A stretch of 54,790 nucleotides of DNA, from NCBI GenBank assembly GCA_910578425.1, contig CAJTQX010000016.1, forward strand, positions 1 through 54,790, given 5' to 3'. The stretch's first letter is position 1; each line of letters opens with the position of its first letter. The notes beneath the pieces are model-generated. The model did not search any database and was not told the origin of the DNA. It saw only the letters and a list, made by a program, of their open reading frames with translations. Shown here piece by piece: positions 14,767-22,720 of the stretch. A program made the position numbers and the translations under genes. Source of the DNA: an uncultured Anaerotignum sp. (GTDB lineage Bacteria > Bacillota > Clostridia > Lachnospirales > Anaerotignaceae).

Positions 14767-15219
14767 ATGAAAAGACAAATGAAAAAATGGCTGGGTGTTT
14801 TTGCTGCGGCTTTTATTTGTTTTTCACCTGTCAGCGCACTGGCTGCCGAAACAGATACGCCCCTGACCATTACCAGCGGTTTGGATCTGGAATGTGAGGA
14901 GGCGGAATGTACCTTCAGCGAAGCCCGCATCGTTTATGGCGAAGCGGAGCCGGATACATGGATTACTTTCAAAGTTTCCGTGCCGGATCAAAACGGAGAG
15001 CCGGAGGAAATTTTTTCTGACGAATTCTCCGTAGGCTCCCTGGGGCTGTTCAGCGCAACACTGCCGCTGGAAATGGGTTATAATTATGTAACCCTGACTG
15101 CGGAGCTGGACGGTTCTGATGAAACCGCTGTGGAAGTGACGATCAAACGTGTTCCGCAGAAGGTGAAAAAGCAGTTACAGCGCATGATCGCGCTGCCAGG
15201 TATGACGGCTGAGCCATAA
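14767..15219 (+). CDS. Secreted protein of unknown function, probable WalR/PhoP-type regulon member
   Basis: A 150-residue exported protein. Residues 1-24 form a signal peptide (MKRQMKKWLGVFAAAFICF..., likely cut after LAA at ALAAET). The mature part looks like a single immunoglobulin-like beta sandwich: PDTWITFKVSVPDQNGEPEE and ATLPLEMGYNYVTLTAELDG are typical strand pairs. A basic helical tail (VPQKVKKQLQRM) follows. Start ATG 14767 is chosen from AAAGGAGGTG upstream. The promoter carries four 11-bp-spaced boxes, suggesting control by cell-wall or phosphate stress. No enzymatic motif. Confidence 0.75.
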   Translation: MKRQMKKWLGVFAAAFICFSPVSALAAETDTPLTITSGLDLECEEAECTFSEARIVYGEAEPDTWITFKVSVPDQNGEPEEIFSDEFSVGSLGLFSATLPLEMGYNYVTLTAELDGSDETAVEVTIKRVPQKVKKQLQRMIALPGMTAEP

Positions 15220-15244
15220 AACAGCAGAAAGAAACGGCAGACGG

Positions 15245-15272
15245 GAAAGCGTGGAACGCGCTTTCTCGTTTC
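15245..15272 (+). terminator. Possible terminator after the secreted protein
   Basis: Stem GAAAGCG/CGCTTTC with a seven-base loop, followed by TCGTTTCC. The T run is weak. Confidence 0.4.
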
Positions 15273-15347
15273 CTTCCTATTGGGGAAAGACAGAATTTGC
15301 AAATCAAAGCGGTATGTGGTACACTGGAAATATCAGGGGGTACAGAC

Positions 15348-15569
15348 GTGAAAAAATATGAGTACGTACAGATTCATATCGGACGTATGGATGGCACAAA
15401 ATCCGGAGAAATCCGGCAGGCCATCAATGATTATGCCGCGAAGGGCTTCCGGTATGCCGGATTTGTGCCTACGCGCGAAAATGACCGCGGCAGGACAACG
15501 GATATGGACCTGATATTCGAGAAGGACATAGAGCCTTCTCCGGATAATGCGCAGCCGTTTCCCCAGTGA
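15348..15569 (+). CDS. DUF4177 domain-containing protein
   Basis: A 73-residue protein starting at GTG 15348 (CAGGGGG ribosome site). KKYEYVQIHIGR, the central EIRQAINDYAAKGFRYAGFVP and the closing DMDLIFEKD are the beta-alpha-beta pattern of DUF4177, a small domain of unknown function common in Firmicutes. A longer in-frame reading upstream lacks a ribosome site. Monocistronic by context. Confidence 0.75.
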   Translation: MKKYEYVQIHIGRMDGTKSGEIRQAINDYAAKGFRYAGFVPTRENDRGRTTDMDLIFEKDIEPSPDNAQPFPQ

Positions 15570-15619
15570 AAGGTTACACGTATTTTATCAATATTGTAAA
15601 TGGGATTTCTTTATTTATT

Positions 15620-15704
15620 CCCCATCGCACGAAGCGCGATGGCAATCGGGGTTAAAGGGACTGAGTCCCCTGCGGGGCAGTGGAGCAGAGCCCCGCGGTC
15701 TTTT
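15620..15704. repeat. GC-rich hairpin repeat related to family E/G
   Basis: Three adjacent hairpins: CATCGCACGAAGCGCGATG, GGGACTGAGTCCC and GGGGC...GCCCC, ending GCGGTCTTTTA, a tail shared with 40370-40385 and 38588-38600. No gene in this interval. Confidence 0.55.
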
Positions 15705-15736
15705 ACACGAAATAAACGAAAAAGCGGTGAGATCAA

Positions 15737-17155
15737 ATGAAGGTTTACAAAATTACGAATTTTGTCGTGGTGCTTTTGGTCATAGCCGCTGTTTACCAAA
15801 CAGGACAGTTATGGCTGGAAGGAACAACAGGCTATAACTTTTTTTATGCGCTGGCGGAAAATTTCTCCGACCCGCGCCGTCAGGCGGACGGGAATGTCCT
15901 GCTTGCAACGCGTTATGCAGTCGGTGAGGGCGATGGCATGTTTTCTGTCTATTACCCTGACGATACCGGAAACAGTACGATGCTGAACGCTGCAAACCGC
16001 GCGCTGGAGGAAATCCTTGCCCCGAACGATTCTTCGCCGGAAAAGACAACGGCGGACTGGAAAGAAATACTTGAGGACCGCTGCATTGTTATGCAGTATG
16101 ATTTCATGATTGCAGGGGAGGAATATCTGAACAGCTATAAAAATCTGCGGAGCAATCAGCGGCTGGAACGCTTTGATTATATCACGATTGTGCCCGCGCG
16201 CAGGACAGGCGAGGAAAGCCGTGCGTATTTCGTCAATTCTGATACAAACGAATGTGTCATGTTCCGGTGCAGTGCAGGGGCCGCAAGCACTTCGCTCTAC
16301 CAGCTTTTGGAATGTAAAGAGGAGGACATGCTTTATATCTCGACCGGACAGAGGACGAGCGCATCTGTGCTCTGGCGAAATCTTTTTGTGCCGCAGTGGG
16401 CAACGCTGCCCTATGAATACGCGCCGCTGACACAGGAATTTGTATTCGAGCGGGACGGGGAGCCAAGCCGTGCCGCTTTGGAAAATACAGTCAAAAATTT
16501 TTTCCGAAACTTCTCTGTGGACTGGAGTACACGCGATGGGAACGGCGTTTTTACGTTCAGCGACAGTCAGACGGTTGTAAAATACCATCCGTCTGAACGG
16601 CTGCTGGAATATTACAGCTACGAAAATTACGGCACTGACAAAAACCGCATGGGGCTTTTGGAGGGTTATCAAATCAGCTGCAATTTCCTGAAAAACGATA
16701 CCTCTCTGCAAACGGACATTTACCTTGCGGATATCCAGCGGACGATAAACAACGAAATCATTTATTATTTCGATTATGCGGTGGATAACCTTCCGGTCAG
16801 CCTTTCCCAGCCTGTACAGGACCGCATCGGACAGCCGCACGCCATCCAGATTACACTGCGGAATCAGGCGGTAAAAGAATACCGGCGGTACGCGGTGAAC
16901 TACCGGACGGCGGAAGAAGCGACCGAGCACATCAACGTGCAGTTTATCGACGCGCTGGACGAGGCGAATAAAACCTATCAGGCTGTTGTGGAGGAAAAGG
17001 TCATAACGGACGTGAAAAATATTTCACTGGGCTACCATGTAGACCTGACGGGGAGCATACGCCTGAAATGGTTCGTTACATTGTATGACTATACGTTTGT
17101 GGTGGATACCGAGCAGGAGCAGAATAACCTGACCGCTGTTTCCGCCACGTCGTAA
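15737..17155 (+). CDS. YycH-like bitopic membrane protein
   Basis: A 472-residue protein with one N-terminal membrane helix (residues about 8-27, FVVVLLVIAAVYQTGQLW) and a large extracytoplasmic region. The topology, size and opening (MKVYKITNFVVVLLVI) resemble YycH/YycI-type regulators of the WalK sensor kinase, and the domain organisation (alternating acidic helices and strands such as IIYYFDYAVDNLPVSL) is compatible, but I cannot prove homology by eye. The presence of a WalR-like box 1 kb upstream, at another gene, makes the idea attractive. Ends 60 bp before a strong bidirectional terminator. Confidence 0.5.
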   Translation: MKVYKITNFVVVLLVIAAVYQTGQLWLEGTTGYNFFYALAENFSDPRRQADGNVLLATRYAVGEGDGMFSVYYPDDTGNSTMLNAANRALEEILAPNDSSPEKTTADWKEILEDRCIVMQYDFMIAGEEYLNSYKNLRSNQRLERFDYITIVPARRTGEESRAYFVNSDTNECVMFRCSAGAASTSLYQLLECKEEDMLYISTGQRTSASVLWRNLFVPQWATLPYEYAPLTQEFVFERDGEPSRAALENTVKNFFRNFSVDWSTRDGNGVFTFSDSQTVVKYHPSERLLEYYSYENYGTDKNRMGLLEGYQISCNFLKNDTSLQTDIYLADIQRTINNEIIYYFDYAVDNLPVSLSQPVQDRIGQPHAIQITLRNQAVKEYRRYAVNYRTAEEATEHINVQFIDALDEANKTYQAVVEEKVITDVKNISLGYHVDLTGSIRLKWFVTLYDYTFVVDTEQEQNNLTAVSATS

Positions 17156-17215
17156 AAACGGCAGAAAATCAAAAGCCGGAGCGGCAAATGGGCGTTGCCA
17201 TAAGATATGTTTAAT

Positions 17216-17254
17216 AAACAGGTCCCTGAAAACGAGATTTTCAGGGACCTGTTT
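17216..17254. terminator. Bidirectional terminator
   Basis: A perfect 17-bp stem (AAACAGGTCCCTGAAAA / TTTTCAGGGACCTGTTT) with a five-base loop separates two convergent genes. Just upstream (17191-17210) is a remnant of a family D end (GCGTTGCCATAAG). Confidence 0.9.
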
Positions 17255-17279
17255 GCCTATGCAGATTTTTCTATGCGAT

Positions 17280-19616
17280 TTATTGCAGATGCTTAAGTGA
17301 GGAACTCAATTCATCATAAAAAAAGTTTGCTTCGGTCAGGCTGCCGTCTGCGTTGACTCTGTCTGCGTGTTTGGAGTCAGGCTGCTGTCTGTAAACCTCC
17401 GTAACCTTTGCAATAAACGGTTCCTCACCGTCATCCCAGCCAAGTTCTACGGAATAGCTTTTGTATGCATTGCTTCCGGAATATTTCAGTATTTCCATCC
17501 ATTCCGCACAGCTGACCTGCTTCTGCCCGTCTGCGTCCCGCAGCAGGATTATCGCGTCCTCTGCAACAGTAAACCCTTCTGCGTTCCCGATATTCAGCAC
17601 GAAATAACCGCTGTTTGTCCGCCCGCTGGTATCTTCTACCCAAATCTGCGGTTCCACGAGTACGGCATTTTCCGATTTCATTTTGCTGACATTTGCCAGT
17701 TTCAGGTTGTCCCAGAGCAGTTCTGCTGCTGCGTTTTTGTCGTCAAAGTCATAAGGTTCCCTGTCTGAATCAAAATCTTTCCTATAAAGCCGGAAGGTTT
17801 CGGGGTAACAGGTGTCCTCCGTCACATCTTCCGCGCCAGATGCGGCCTGGCAGATAAATCGGTAGTAGTCTTTATATTCCTGCAAGTTGTAATATTCCCT
17901 GTAAAGCTTTTCATATTTTTCGGGGGCGGTTTCCTTTTTTTCGAGTATATCCGGCATTTCGCCAGGGTCGCGGAAAGCATTGCGGTAATCTGCTCTTAAT
18001 TCAAAATCTACCATTATTTCATCATTTCCATTGGAAAGAGCCTTTTTTTGTACATCAAGAATCCTGAAAGAGATATTTTCTATCTCTTTATGGTCAAGTC
18101 GGAGCTGTTTCAGGACTGCTGTTATGCTTTCCCGCATGAAATCAAACACGCCGTTATCCAGTTCTTCATCGAACACGCCTGTCGATACGAAAGTGACATT
18201 GTTGTATGGCTTTCCATCCTGACGGAGTGTGGAACAGGTATCGAACGTCACCACAAACTCCCCGTCAATCTCCCCGAATTTCAAAATCTCTATCATTTCA
18301 TAATGCTGGGGAATGCTGTCCTGCATATCGTAAACGATGGTTGCTTTATCGCCCGTCAGCGTGATTTCGTAATCGTTGACCCATGGGCTGGAACCGCGGA
18401 TATTATGAAAGCTCCAATCCTCGCCATCTATAGCAATCCGTTCTGCCACAAACTGCTCCTTCATGTTTTCGCTCATCATATTGTAGCGGATTTCGCCTTC
18501 CCGATTGGCAAGGGCCTCCGCCCAGTCCGCCGCCATGCCTTTCAGCGTCTTGATTTCTTCTTCGCTTAAGGGCAGTTCAATCTGCTCCGCCCCGCCAATC
18601 AGCACAGGCTCCGCCGCTTCCTTTATGGCGCACCCCGCGCTGGCCGCCAGCAGGAGGGCAAGCGCGAACAGGGGAAGCCCCCTTCTGCGCGTCCCGCCGT
18701 CCAATATTTCGCAGAGCCGTTCCCTGAGCGTCTTTTTCCCGTCTGCAAAGCAGGTGTTCAGCCCCTTATGCAAATCCAACCCGCGCCCGGTTTCCCGCAG
18801 TATCATCTGGCCGTATGCTTTCCGGTAGGCGGCGTCCTGTCCGCGCACTGCTTCGGCGTCGCAGGAAACCTCCAAATCCTTGTGTGCCTGCCGCGCGAGC
18901 AGATGCACCAGTGGGTTGTACCAGTGCAGGCATTCCGCCGCAAATAACAGCAGCTTGTACCAAATATCCCGCCGTTGGCAATGTATCCATTCATGGCGCA
19001 GTATCATTTCCAGCTCCGTTTCGCTGTAATCCTCATGCGGGATATAGATTTTCGGCGAAAACAGCCCCGCCGCCATAGGGCTCTCGATTGCAGGGCAAAC
19101 CCGCAAAGGAGGGCGTTTTTCTCCTGCAAGCGTACTATAAAAGTTCTGCGTCTGTTCGGACGGCTGTGTTCCCCAGCGTTTCAGCATGCGCGCCAGCCTG
19201 AATGACCGCCATATGAACCGCGCCGCAAGGAATAACGCGCCGATTCCCCAAATCAACGTAAAAATCTCCAGGGGAGCGGGGAATGAAAGTCCGGCGGGTT
19301 TTTCCTCGGGAAAATGATTTTCAGCCGATATGACAGCCGGAGCGGTATGGGTTTCGCCTGCGTGCGGTTCAGCCGTTCCAAGGCCAGCCGTCCATAGCGC
19401 GCCTGTGTCCAGCGTTTCCAGCTGTACAGGGACAGCCTCCTCCGGTATGGACAGCCCAATCGGGCAGAGCAGGCGCAGCGTCAGCACCAGCCAGACCGCA
19501 TAGGGCAGCTTCGCCGTATACCGGCGGGAAAGTCTGGGCAGCAAAAGCAGCGCGCCGCCGATGACAAAAGCTGTCCAAAACCCGATTTTCAAATACCCTA
19601 AAAACATCCCTGACAT
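17280..19616 (-). CDS. BlaR1/MecR1-type M56 family membrane metallopeptidase
   Basis: A 778-residue sensor-protease. Four N-terminal membrane helices bracket the cytoplasmic zinc protease with HEWIH at 208-212 followed by NPLVHLLARQAHKDLEVSCDAEAV (E-x-x-CD motif). A further helix at about 315-335 (LPLFALALLLAASAGC) leads to a long extracellular region. That region shows no SxxK/SxN/KTG penicillin-binding signature, so it probably senses something other than a beta-lactam. The likely job is to cleave the partner repressor encoded just upstream. ATG 19616 is preferred because AAAGGAG precedes it by nine bases. Confidence 0.87.
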   Translation of the reverse strand: MSGMFLGYLKIGFWTAFVIGGALLLLPRLSRRYTAKLPYAVWLVLTLRLLCPIGLSIPEEAVPVQLETLDTGALWTAGLGTAEPHAGETHTAPAVISAENHFPEEKPAGLSFPAPLEIFTLIWGIGALFLAARFIWRSFRLARMLKRWGTQPSEQTQNFYSTLAGEKRPPLRVCPAIESPMAAGLFSPKIYIPHEDYSETELEMILRHEWIHCQRRDIWYKLLLFAAECLHWYNPLVHLLARQAHKDLEVSCDAEAVRGQDAAYRKAYGQMILRETGRGLDLHKGLNTCFADGKKTLRERLCEILDGGTRRRGLPLFALALLLAASAGCAIKEAAEPVLIGGAEQIELPLSEEEIKTLKGMAADWAEALANREGEIRYNMMSENMKEQFVAERIAIDGEDWSFHNIRGSSPWVNDYEITLTGDKATIVYDMQDSIPQHYEMIEILKFGEIDGEFVVTFDTCSTLRQDGKPYNNVTFVSTGVFDEELDNGVFDFMRESITAVLKQLRLDHKEIENISFRILDVQKKALSNGNDEIMVDFELRADYRNAFRDPGEMPDILEKKETAPEKYEKLYREYYNLQEYKDYYRFICQAASGAEDVTEDTCYPETFRLYRKDFDSDREPYDFDDKNAAAELLWDNLKLANVSKMKSENAVLVEPQIWVEDTSGRTNSGYFVLNIGNAEGFTVAEDAIILLRDADGQKQVSCAEWMEILKYSGSNAYKSYSVELGWDDGEEPFIAKVTEVYRQQPDSKHADRVNADGSLTEANFFYDELSSSLKHLQ

Positions 19617-19621
19617 CCCTC

Positions 19622-19999
19622 TCACTCCTTTGTTTCCTGTTCGATAAACGCTTTCAGTTCTTCTAAATCTGCTTTGGTCACGGAGCGGCTCTCATATAAG
19701 CATGCTACCAAATCCCGCAGTGTGCCGCCCTGCCATTTCTGGAAATAGCGGCGGCTGTCCTCCGCAAGATATGCTTCCTCCGCCACCAGCGGCGTGTAAT
19801 AACGGTTTTTGCCGTTTTTCTCTGTGGATAAAAAGCCGCGCCCGACCAGCCGCCCCAGCAGGGTCTGCAATGCGGAAAGGTTCCAGGGGCGTTCCTTTTG
19901 CAGCTCTTCCCGGATTTCCGATGTGCTTGCGGGGGCGTCCATGTGCCAGATGGCCTGCATCACCCGCAGCTCTGTATCCGGCAGGTTTCCTTTTTTCAT
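19622..19999 (-). CDS. BlaI/MecI/CopY family transcriptional repressor
   Basis: A 125-residue repressor. The winged helix (residues 1-75) is typical: LPDTELRVMQAIWHMDAPAS, then SALQTLLGRLVGRGFLSTEKNGKNRYYTP. A C-terminal dimerisation helix follows. BlaI proteins are inactivated by a BlaR1-type protease, here the next gene; the two are spaced by a few bases. An 8-bp perfect palindrome and a half-site lie between its start and the AT-rich promoter region, so it is probably autoregulated. No beta-lactamase gene is in the window. Confidence 0.93.
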   Translation of the reverse strand: MKKGNLPDTELRVMQAIWHMDAPASTSEIREELQKERPWNLSALQTLLGRLVGRGFLSTEKNGKNRYYTPLVAEEAYLAEDSRRYFQKWQGGTLRDLVACLYESRSVTKADLEELKAFIEQETKE

Positions 20000-20014
20000 G
20001 TTATCACCTACGAT

Positions 20015-20049
20015 TGTATGTTTTTATATTAAACATACACCTGTATGTT
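20015..20049 (-). promoter_or_regulatory. BlaI-type operator
   Basis: A perfect dyad AACATACA-CC-TGTATGTT at 20032-20049, with an additional half-site TGTATGTT at 20015-20022, 16-35 bases upstream of the blaI-like start. The TACA...TGTA core is typical of BlaI/MecI/CopY operators. Confidence 0.75.
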
Positions 20050-20136
20050 ATATTTGTCAATAGGAAATTTCATTTCCCATCGTGTTATGCTCGCGTTTGA
20101 CAGGCAGAAACTCCTGCATTACTATAAAGATATGGT

Positions 20137-20293
20137 ACCTTCGCCTGACAAAGGGTATATGCGGCTGAAAGCGTTTCTTTTGCAGTTCTGCTTGCCGTAC
20201 CTGCGGGTACGCCGCGCTCGAAAGCCTTGCATAGCCACAAAATAACCGGCTTTCAGCTCTGAAAAAGCGCGTATCCCCTTGTCAGGCGAAGGT
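20137..20293. repeat. Palindromic TIR element, family F, long copy
   Basis: 157 bp with terminal inverted repeats ACCTTCGCCTGACAA on both sides (15 identical bases) and inner partly paired arms (GGCTGAAAGC... / GGCTTTCAGC). No gene inside. The shorter copy at 10901-10958 shares ends and the CTTTTTCAG core. Fills most of the 20050-20320 gap. Confidence 0.75.
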
Positions 20294-20320
20294 AAATATG
20301 CAGAAAAGAAGGGGGCGGCG

Positions 20321-20971
20321 ATGATGTCGCCAGCAAAGGAATATCTGGAAAAGTTATATGAGCGCGAACCAGGCTTATTTCCGGAAGGGCTGCGGGAATC
20401 CCCGCTGACAGAAACGGATTTATTGGAAATAGAGCAGGGGCTGGGGTATGCCCTGCCGGAACAGTATCGGGAATTTCTGCAAAGCTGGCTGCTGCCGGAA
20501 GGCGCGGTTACGGTGTATGTCACATTCTGCGGGGACTACCCGAACTGCTTCTGGAAAACGTATTCCAAAGAAAAGGGCGGCTATATCCCTTCGGATTTTG
20601 GAAATACTGTGACAGTAGATTTGGTATGGTACGGCGGCTATGGGAACTGCGCCGCGGATTATTTGGAGCTTTTGAAACGGCGGGCGGATGGCATGGCTGC
20701 ATGGCTGGAAGCGGGATTTATACAGCTTGGCGCGTACTATATGGAAGATTATTTCCTGTTTTATGATTTGGCCTGTGGGAATGTACGCAGAATCCATAAC
20801 GAGGATACTTTTGAGGCAGATTGGGAGAACCCTGCCGCAGTGCGGGCGTTTATGGAAAGGGAGGCATTGCCCCTTTGTCCGGATTTCAATACTTTTTTGC
20901 GCTTCATCTGCCTCGGCGAGCCTTATGATGAGGATGAAATGGTTTTCCGGAAATCGGATGAAGCGATTTAA
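20321..20971 (+). CDS. SMI1/KNR4 family protein
   Basis: A 216-residue protein of the SMI1/KNR4 (SUKH) superfamily. The signature LTETDLLEIEQGLGYALPEQYREFL (seen as residues about 25-48) is the classic helix pair, followed by AVTVYVTFCGDYPNCF and a C-terminal FNTFLRFICLGEP. SUKH proteins are frequent immunity proteins against contact-dependent toxins, though many are housekeeping; no toxin is adjacent. ATG 20321 chosen after GAAGGGGGCGG. Flanked by repeats on both sides, which fits an accessory cassette. Confidence 0.8.
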   Translation: MMSPAKEYLEKLYEREPGLFPEGLRESPLTETDLLEIEQGLGYALPEQYREFLQSWLLPEGAVTVYVTFCGDYPNCFWKTYSKEKGGYIPSDFGNTVTVDLVWYGGYGNCAADYLELLKRRADGMAAWLEAGFIQLGAYYMEDYFLFYDLACGNVRRIHNEDTFEADWENPAAVRAFMEREALPLCPDFNTFLRFICLGEPYDEDEMVFRKSDEAI

Positions 20972-20994
20972 GTAGTGTTTTTGGGAATAAAAAA

Positions 20995-21218
20995 AGGACA
21001 GTATTTGACATACTGCCCTATCGCTCCCCCCAGCCGCACGTAAGTGCGGCTGTAAGTGGGGTCGAGGGGGTGCTGAATGCCCAGTGGGCATTCGTTTAGC
21101 ACCGACCGGAGCGGAGCGGAGACAAGTCCCCTCGCGGGGTCAGGCATTTTGCCTGCGGCAAAACGGGCTCCGCCCGCCCTGCATGGCAGGGTGCCAGAGG
21201 GCGGAGCTCCAAAATCTT
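20995..21218. repeat. Long hairpin-rich repeat region, family G
   Basis: Contains GGACAGTATTTGACATACTGCC, CAGCCGCACGTAAGTGCGGCTG, TGCCCAGTGGGCA, AGCACCGACCGGAGCGGAGC and GGCATTTTGCCTGCGGCAAAA, each able to fold. The GCACCGACCGGAGCGGAGCG block is shared with 12925-12960 and 38551-38585. No coding potential. Confidence 0.6.
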
Positions 21219-21221
21219 TTC

Positions 21222-21818
21222 TCACATCTCCCGCCGGCCCTCCAGCGCGCGGGATAATGTGATTTCGTCCACATATTCCAAATCCCCGCCGACAGGCACA
21301 CCGTTTGCGATGCGCGTAACCTTCACGCCCAAAGGCTTTAGCAACCTGCTGATGTACATTGCTGTGGCTTCGCCCTCTACATTCGGGTTTGTGGCAAGTA
21401 TCACCTCGTCCACGCCGCTGTCGATCCGCCGCAGAAGCTCCTGTATCCGAATATCCTGCGGCGTAACGCCCGTCATGGGCGAAATCGCCCCATGCAGTAC
21501 GTGGTATACCCCGTGGTATTCCTTTGTCCGCTCATATGCCGCCATATCCCGCGGGTCCTCTACAACCATAATCGTTTTGTGGTCGCGTTTGAGGTTTGCA
21601 CAGACAGGGCAGACTTCCTCCTCTGTCAGGTTGCAGCAGACAGAACAGTAGCGCATTTTTTCCCGCGCCTCCAATATCGCCGCAGAAAGTGCCTCTGCTT
21701 TTTCCTGCGGCATATGCAGGATGTGGAACGCAAGCCGCTGCGCGGATTTTCCGCCGATGCCCGGCAGGGCGGCCAGCTCTTCAATCAGTCGGGTGATGGG
21801 GTTTCCATAATAATTCAT
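21222..21818 (-). CDS. recR: Recombination protein RecR
   Basis: With RecO it loads RecA onto SSB-coated gaps in recombinational repair. The 198-residue protein has the N-terminal helix-hairpin-helix LAALPGIGGKSAQRLAFH, the four-Cys zinc finger (CSVCCNLTEEEVCPVC), and the Toprim motif MVVEDPRDMAAYERT followed by YHVLHGAISPMTGV and EVILATNPNVEGEATA. Collinear with ebfC, 16 bases upstream, the usual dnaX-ebfC-recR order; dnaX itself is missing here. Confidence 0.97.
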   Translation of the reverse strand: MNYYGNPITRLIEELAALPGIGGKSAQRLAFHILHMPQEKAEALSAAILEAREKMRYCSVCCNLTEEEVCPVCANLKRDHKTIMVVEDPRDMAAYERTKEYHGVYHVLHGAISPMTGVTPQDIRIQELLRRIDSGVDEVILATNPNVEGEATAMYISRLLKPLGVKVTRIANGVPVGGDLEYVDEITLSRALEGRREM

Positions 21819-21833
21819 GACGTCCCCTCTTTA

Positions 21834-22175
21834 TCAGAACATGCCGCCCATACCGCCGGTCAGCCTGCCCATTTCGTTGTTATACATTTCTTCTACCTGA
21901 CGGAGAGCTTCGTTCATCGCGGAGATAATAAGGTCCTCCAGCATTTCCACATCATCCGGGTCAACAACGTCAGGGTTGATTTTCAATTCCTGTATTTCAC
22001 GCTTGCCGTTTATTGTTACTTTGACCGCGCCGCCGCCGCTCGTCATTTCCAGCGTGCGTTCCGCAAGCTCCTCCTGCTTTTCTGCCATCTGTTTCTGCAT
22101 TTTCTGCGCCTGCTTCATCAGATTGTTCATATTCATGCCGCCGAAGCCGCCGCCGGGAAATCCGCCTTTTGCCAT
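21834..22175 (-). CDS. ebfC: YbaB/EbfC family nucleoid-associated protein
   Basis: A 113-residue DNA-binding dimer. The Gly/Met-rich N-terminus is followed by NNLMKQAQKMQKQMAEKQEELAERTLEMTSGGGAVKVTINGKREI, the canonical YbaB core, and VEMLEDLIISAMNEALRQVEE. Start ATG 22175 is fixed by AAGGAGG. It normally follows dnaX; upstream here are an orphan hairpin and an IS end, suggesting a rearrangement immediately 5' of this gene. Confidence 0.95.
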   Translation of the reverse strand: MAKGGFPGGGFGGMNMNNLMKQAQKMQKQMAEKQEELAERTLEMTSGGGAVKVTINGKREIQELKINPDVVDPDDVEMLEDLIISAMNEALRQVEEMYNNEMGRLTGGMGGMF

Positions 22176-22334
22176 GTTGTATTCCTCCTTGTTTTTCATC
22201 TGTATTACACATTGTATCGGAAAGCCGCGCTTCTGGCAAGCGAATTTGGAAAAATCAAGGGCATAATGGGCGTTATCCTTATTGTGCAATACCAAATAGA
22301 CAGGGGCTGCTGCAAAAGCAGATAAATAATCTAC

Positions 22335-22355
22335 CGGAGCAACAGCTCCGTTTTT
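22335..22355 (+). terminator. Orphan intrinsic terminator on the plus strand
   Basis: CGGAGC-AACA-GCTCCG followed by TTTTTG. It points away from ebfC and serves no gene that I can see, so it may end a transcript from an excised element or an unannotated small RNA in 22200-22335. Confidence 0.6.
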
Positions 22356-22422
22356 GTATCTAAAAACAGAAAAGCAGGCTCCGAAGAACCAGCCATCTGT
22401 GGTATAATAAATTTTGACAAGT

Positions 22423-22452
22423 AACTTCCTCTATCTTGTGTAGACACTACCT
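22423..22452 (-). mobile_element. Solitary IS end (IS5-like), facing right
   Basis: Reading inward from 22452 on the minus strand: AGGTAGTGTCTACACAAGAT followed by AGAGGAAGTT. This matches the left end of the remnant at 24198 (AGGCAGTGTCTACACAAGAC then GAAGGAACTG) in 23 of 30 positions or more. No transposase remains on this side. The interval 22460-22700 is strongly AT-rich and holds no gene. Confidence 0.6.
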
Positions 22453-22720
22453 GGTCGCGCTGCGGAAAATTTATCAATTTATTCCAATTTATGTAAATTA
22501 TTTTGTATAAATTTGCTTTATTTTTTACTTTCTTATTGACTTTCGAAAATTTTAAATATAAAATGTTCTTTGGAAAATAGAGGGTTTTTATGTTCCGATC
22601 TGACATCCGTTGCGTGATCGTGCCAGAAAACACTCTCTTTTTTTACCATTAATAAATATTATGTAAATCTATGCGGCGCAGCGTTGGCTCCGCCCAAAAT
22701 CATGAAGGAGATGAATACAA

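Noticed and set aside
13153..14778. 541-residue open frame opposite malQ
   Set aside because: It lies wholly antisense to a clear malQ, has an Arg/Cys/Pro-rich shadow composition and no ribosome site or domain.
15809..16930. 373-residue frame opposite the YycH-like gene
   Set aside because: Antisense, no ribosome site; the plus-strand frame has a membrane helix and protein-like composition.
22331..22633. 100-residue minus-strand frame near the IS end
   Set aside because: AT-rich, no ribosome site, crosses the IS terminal repeat and the orphan terminator.
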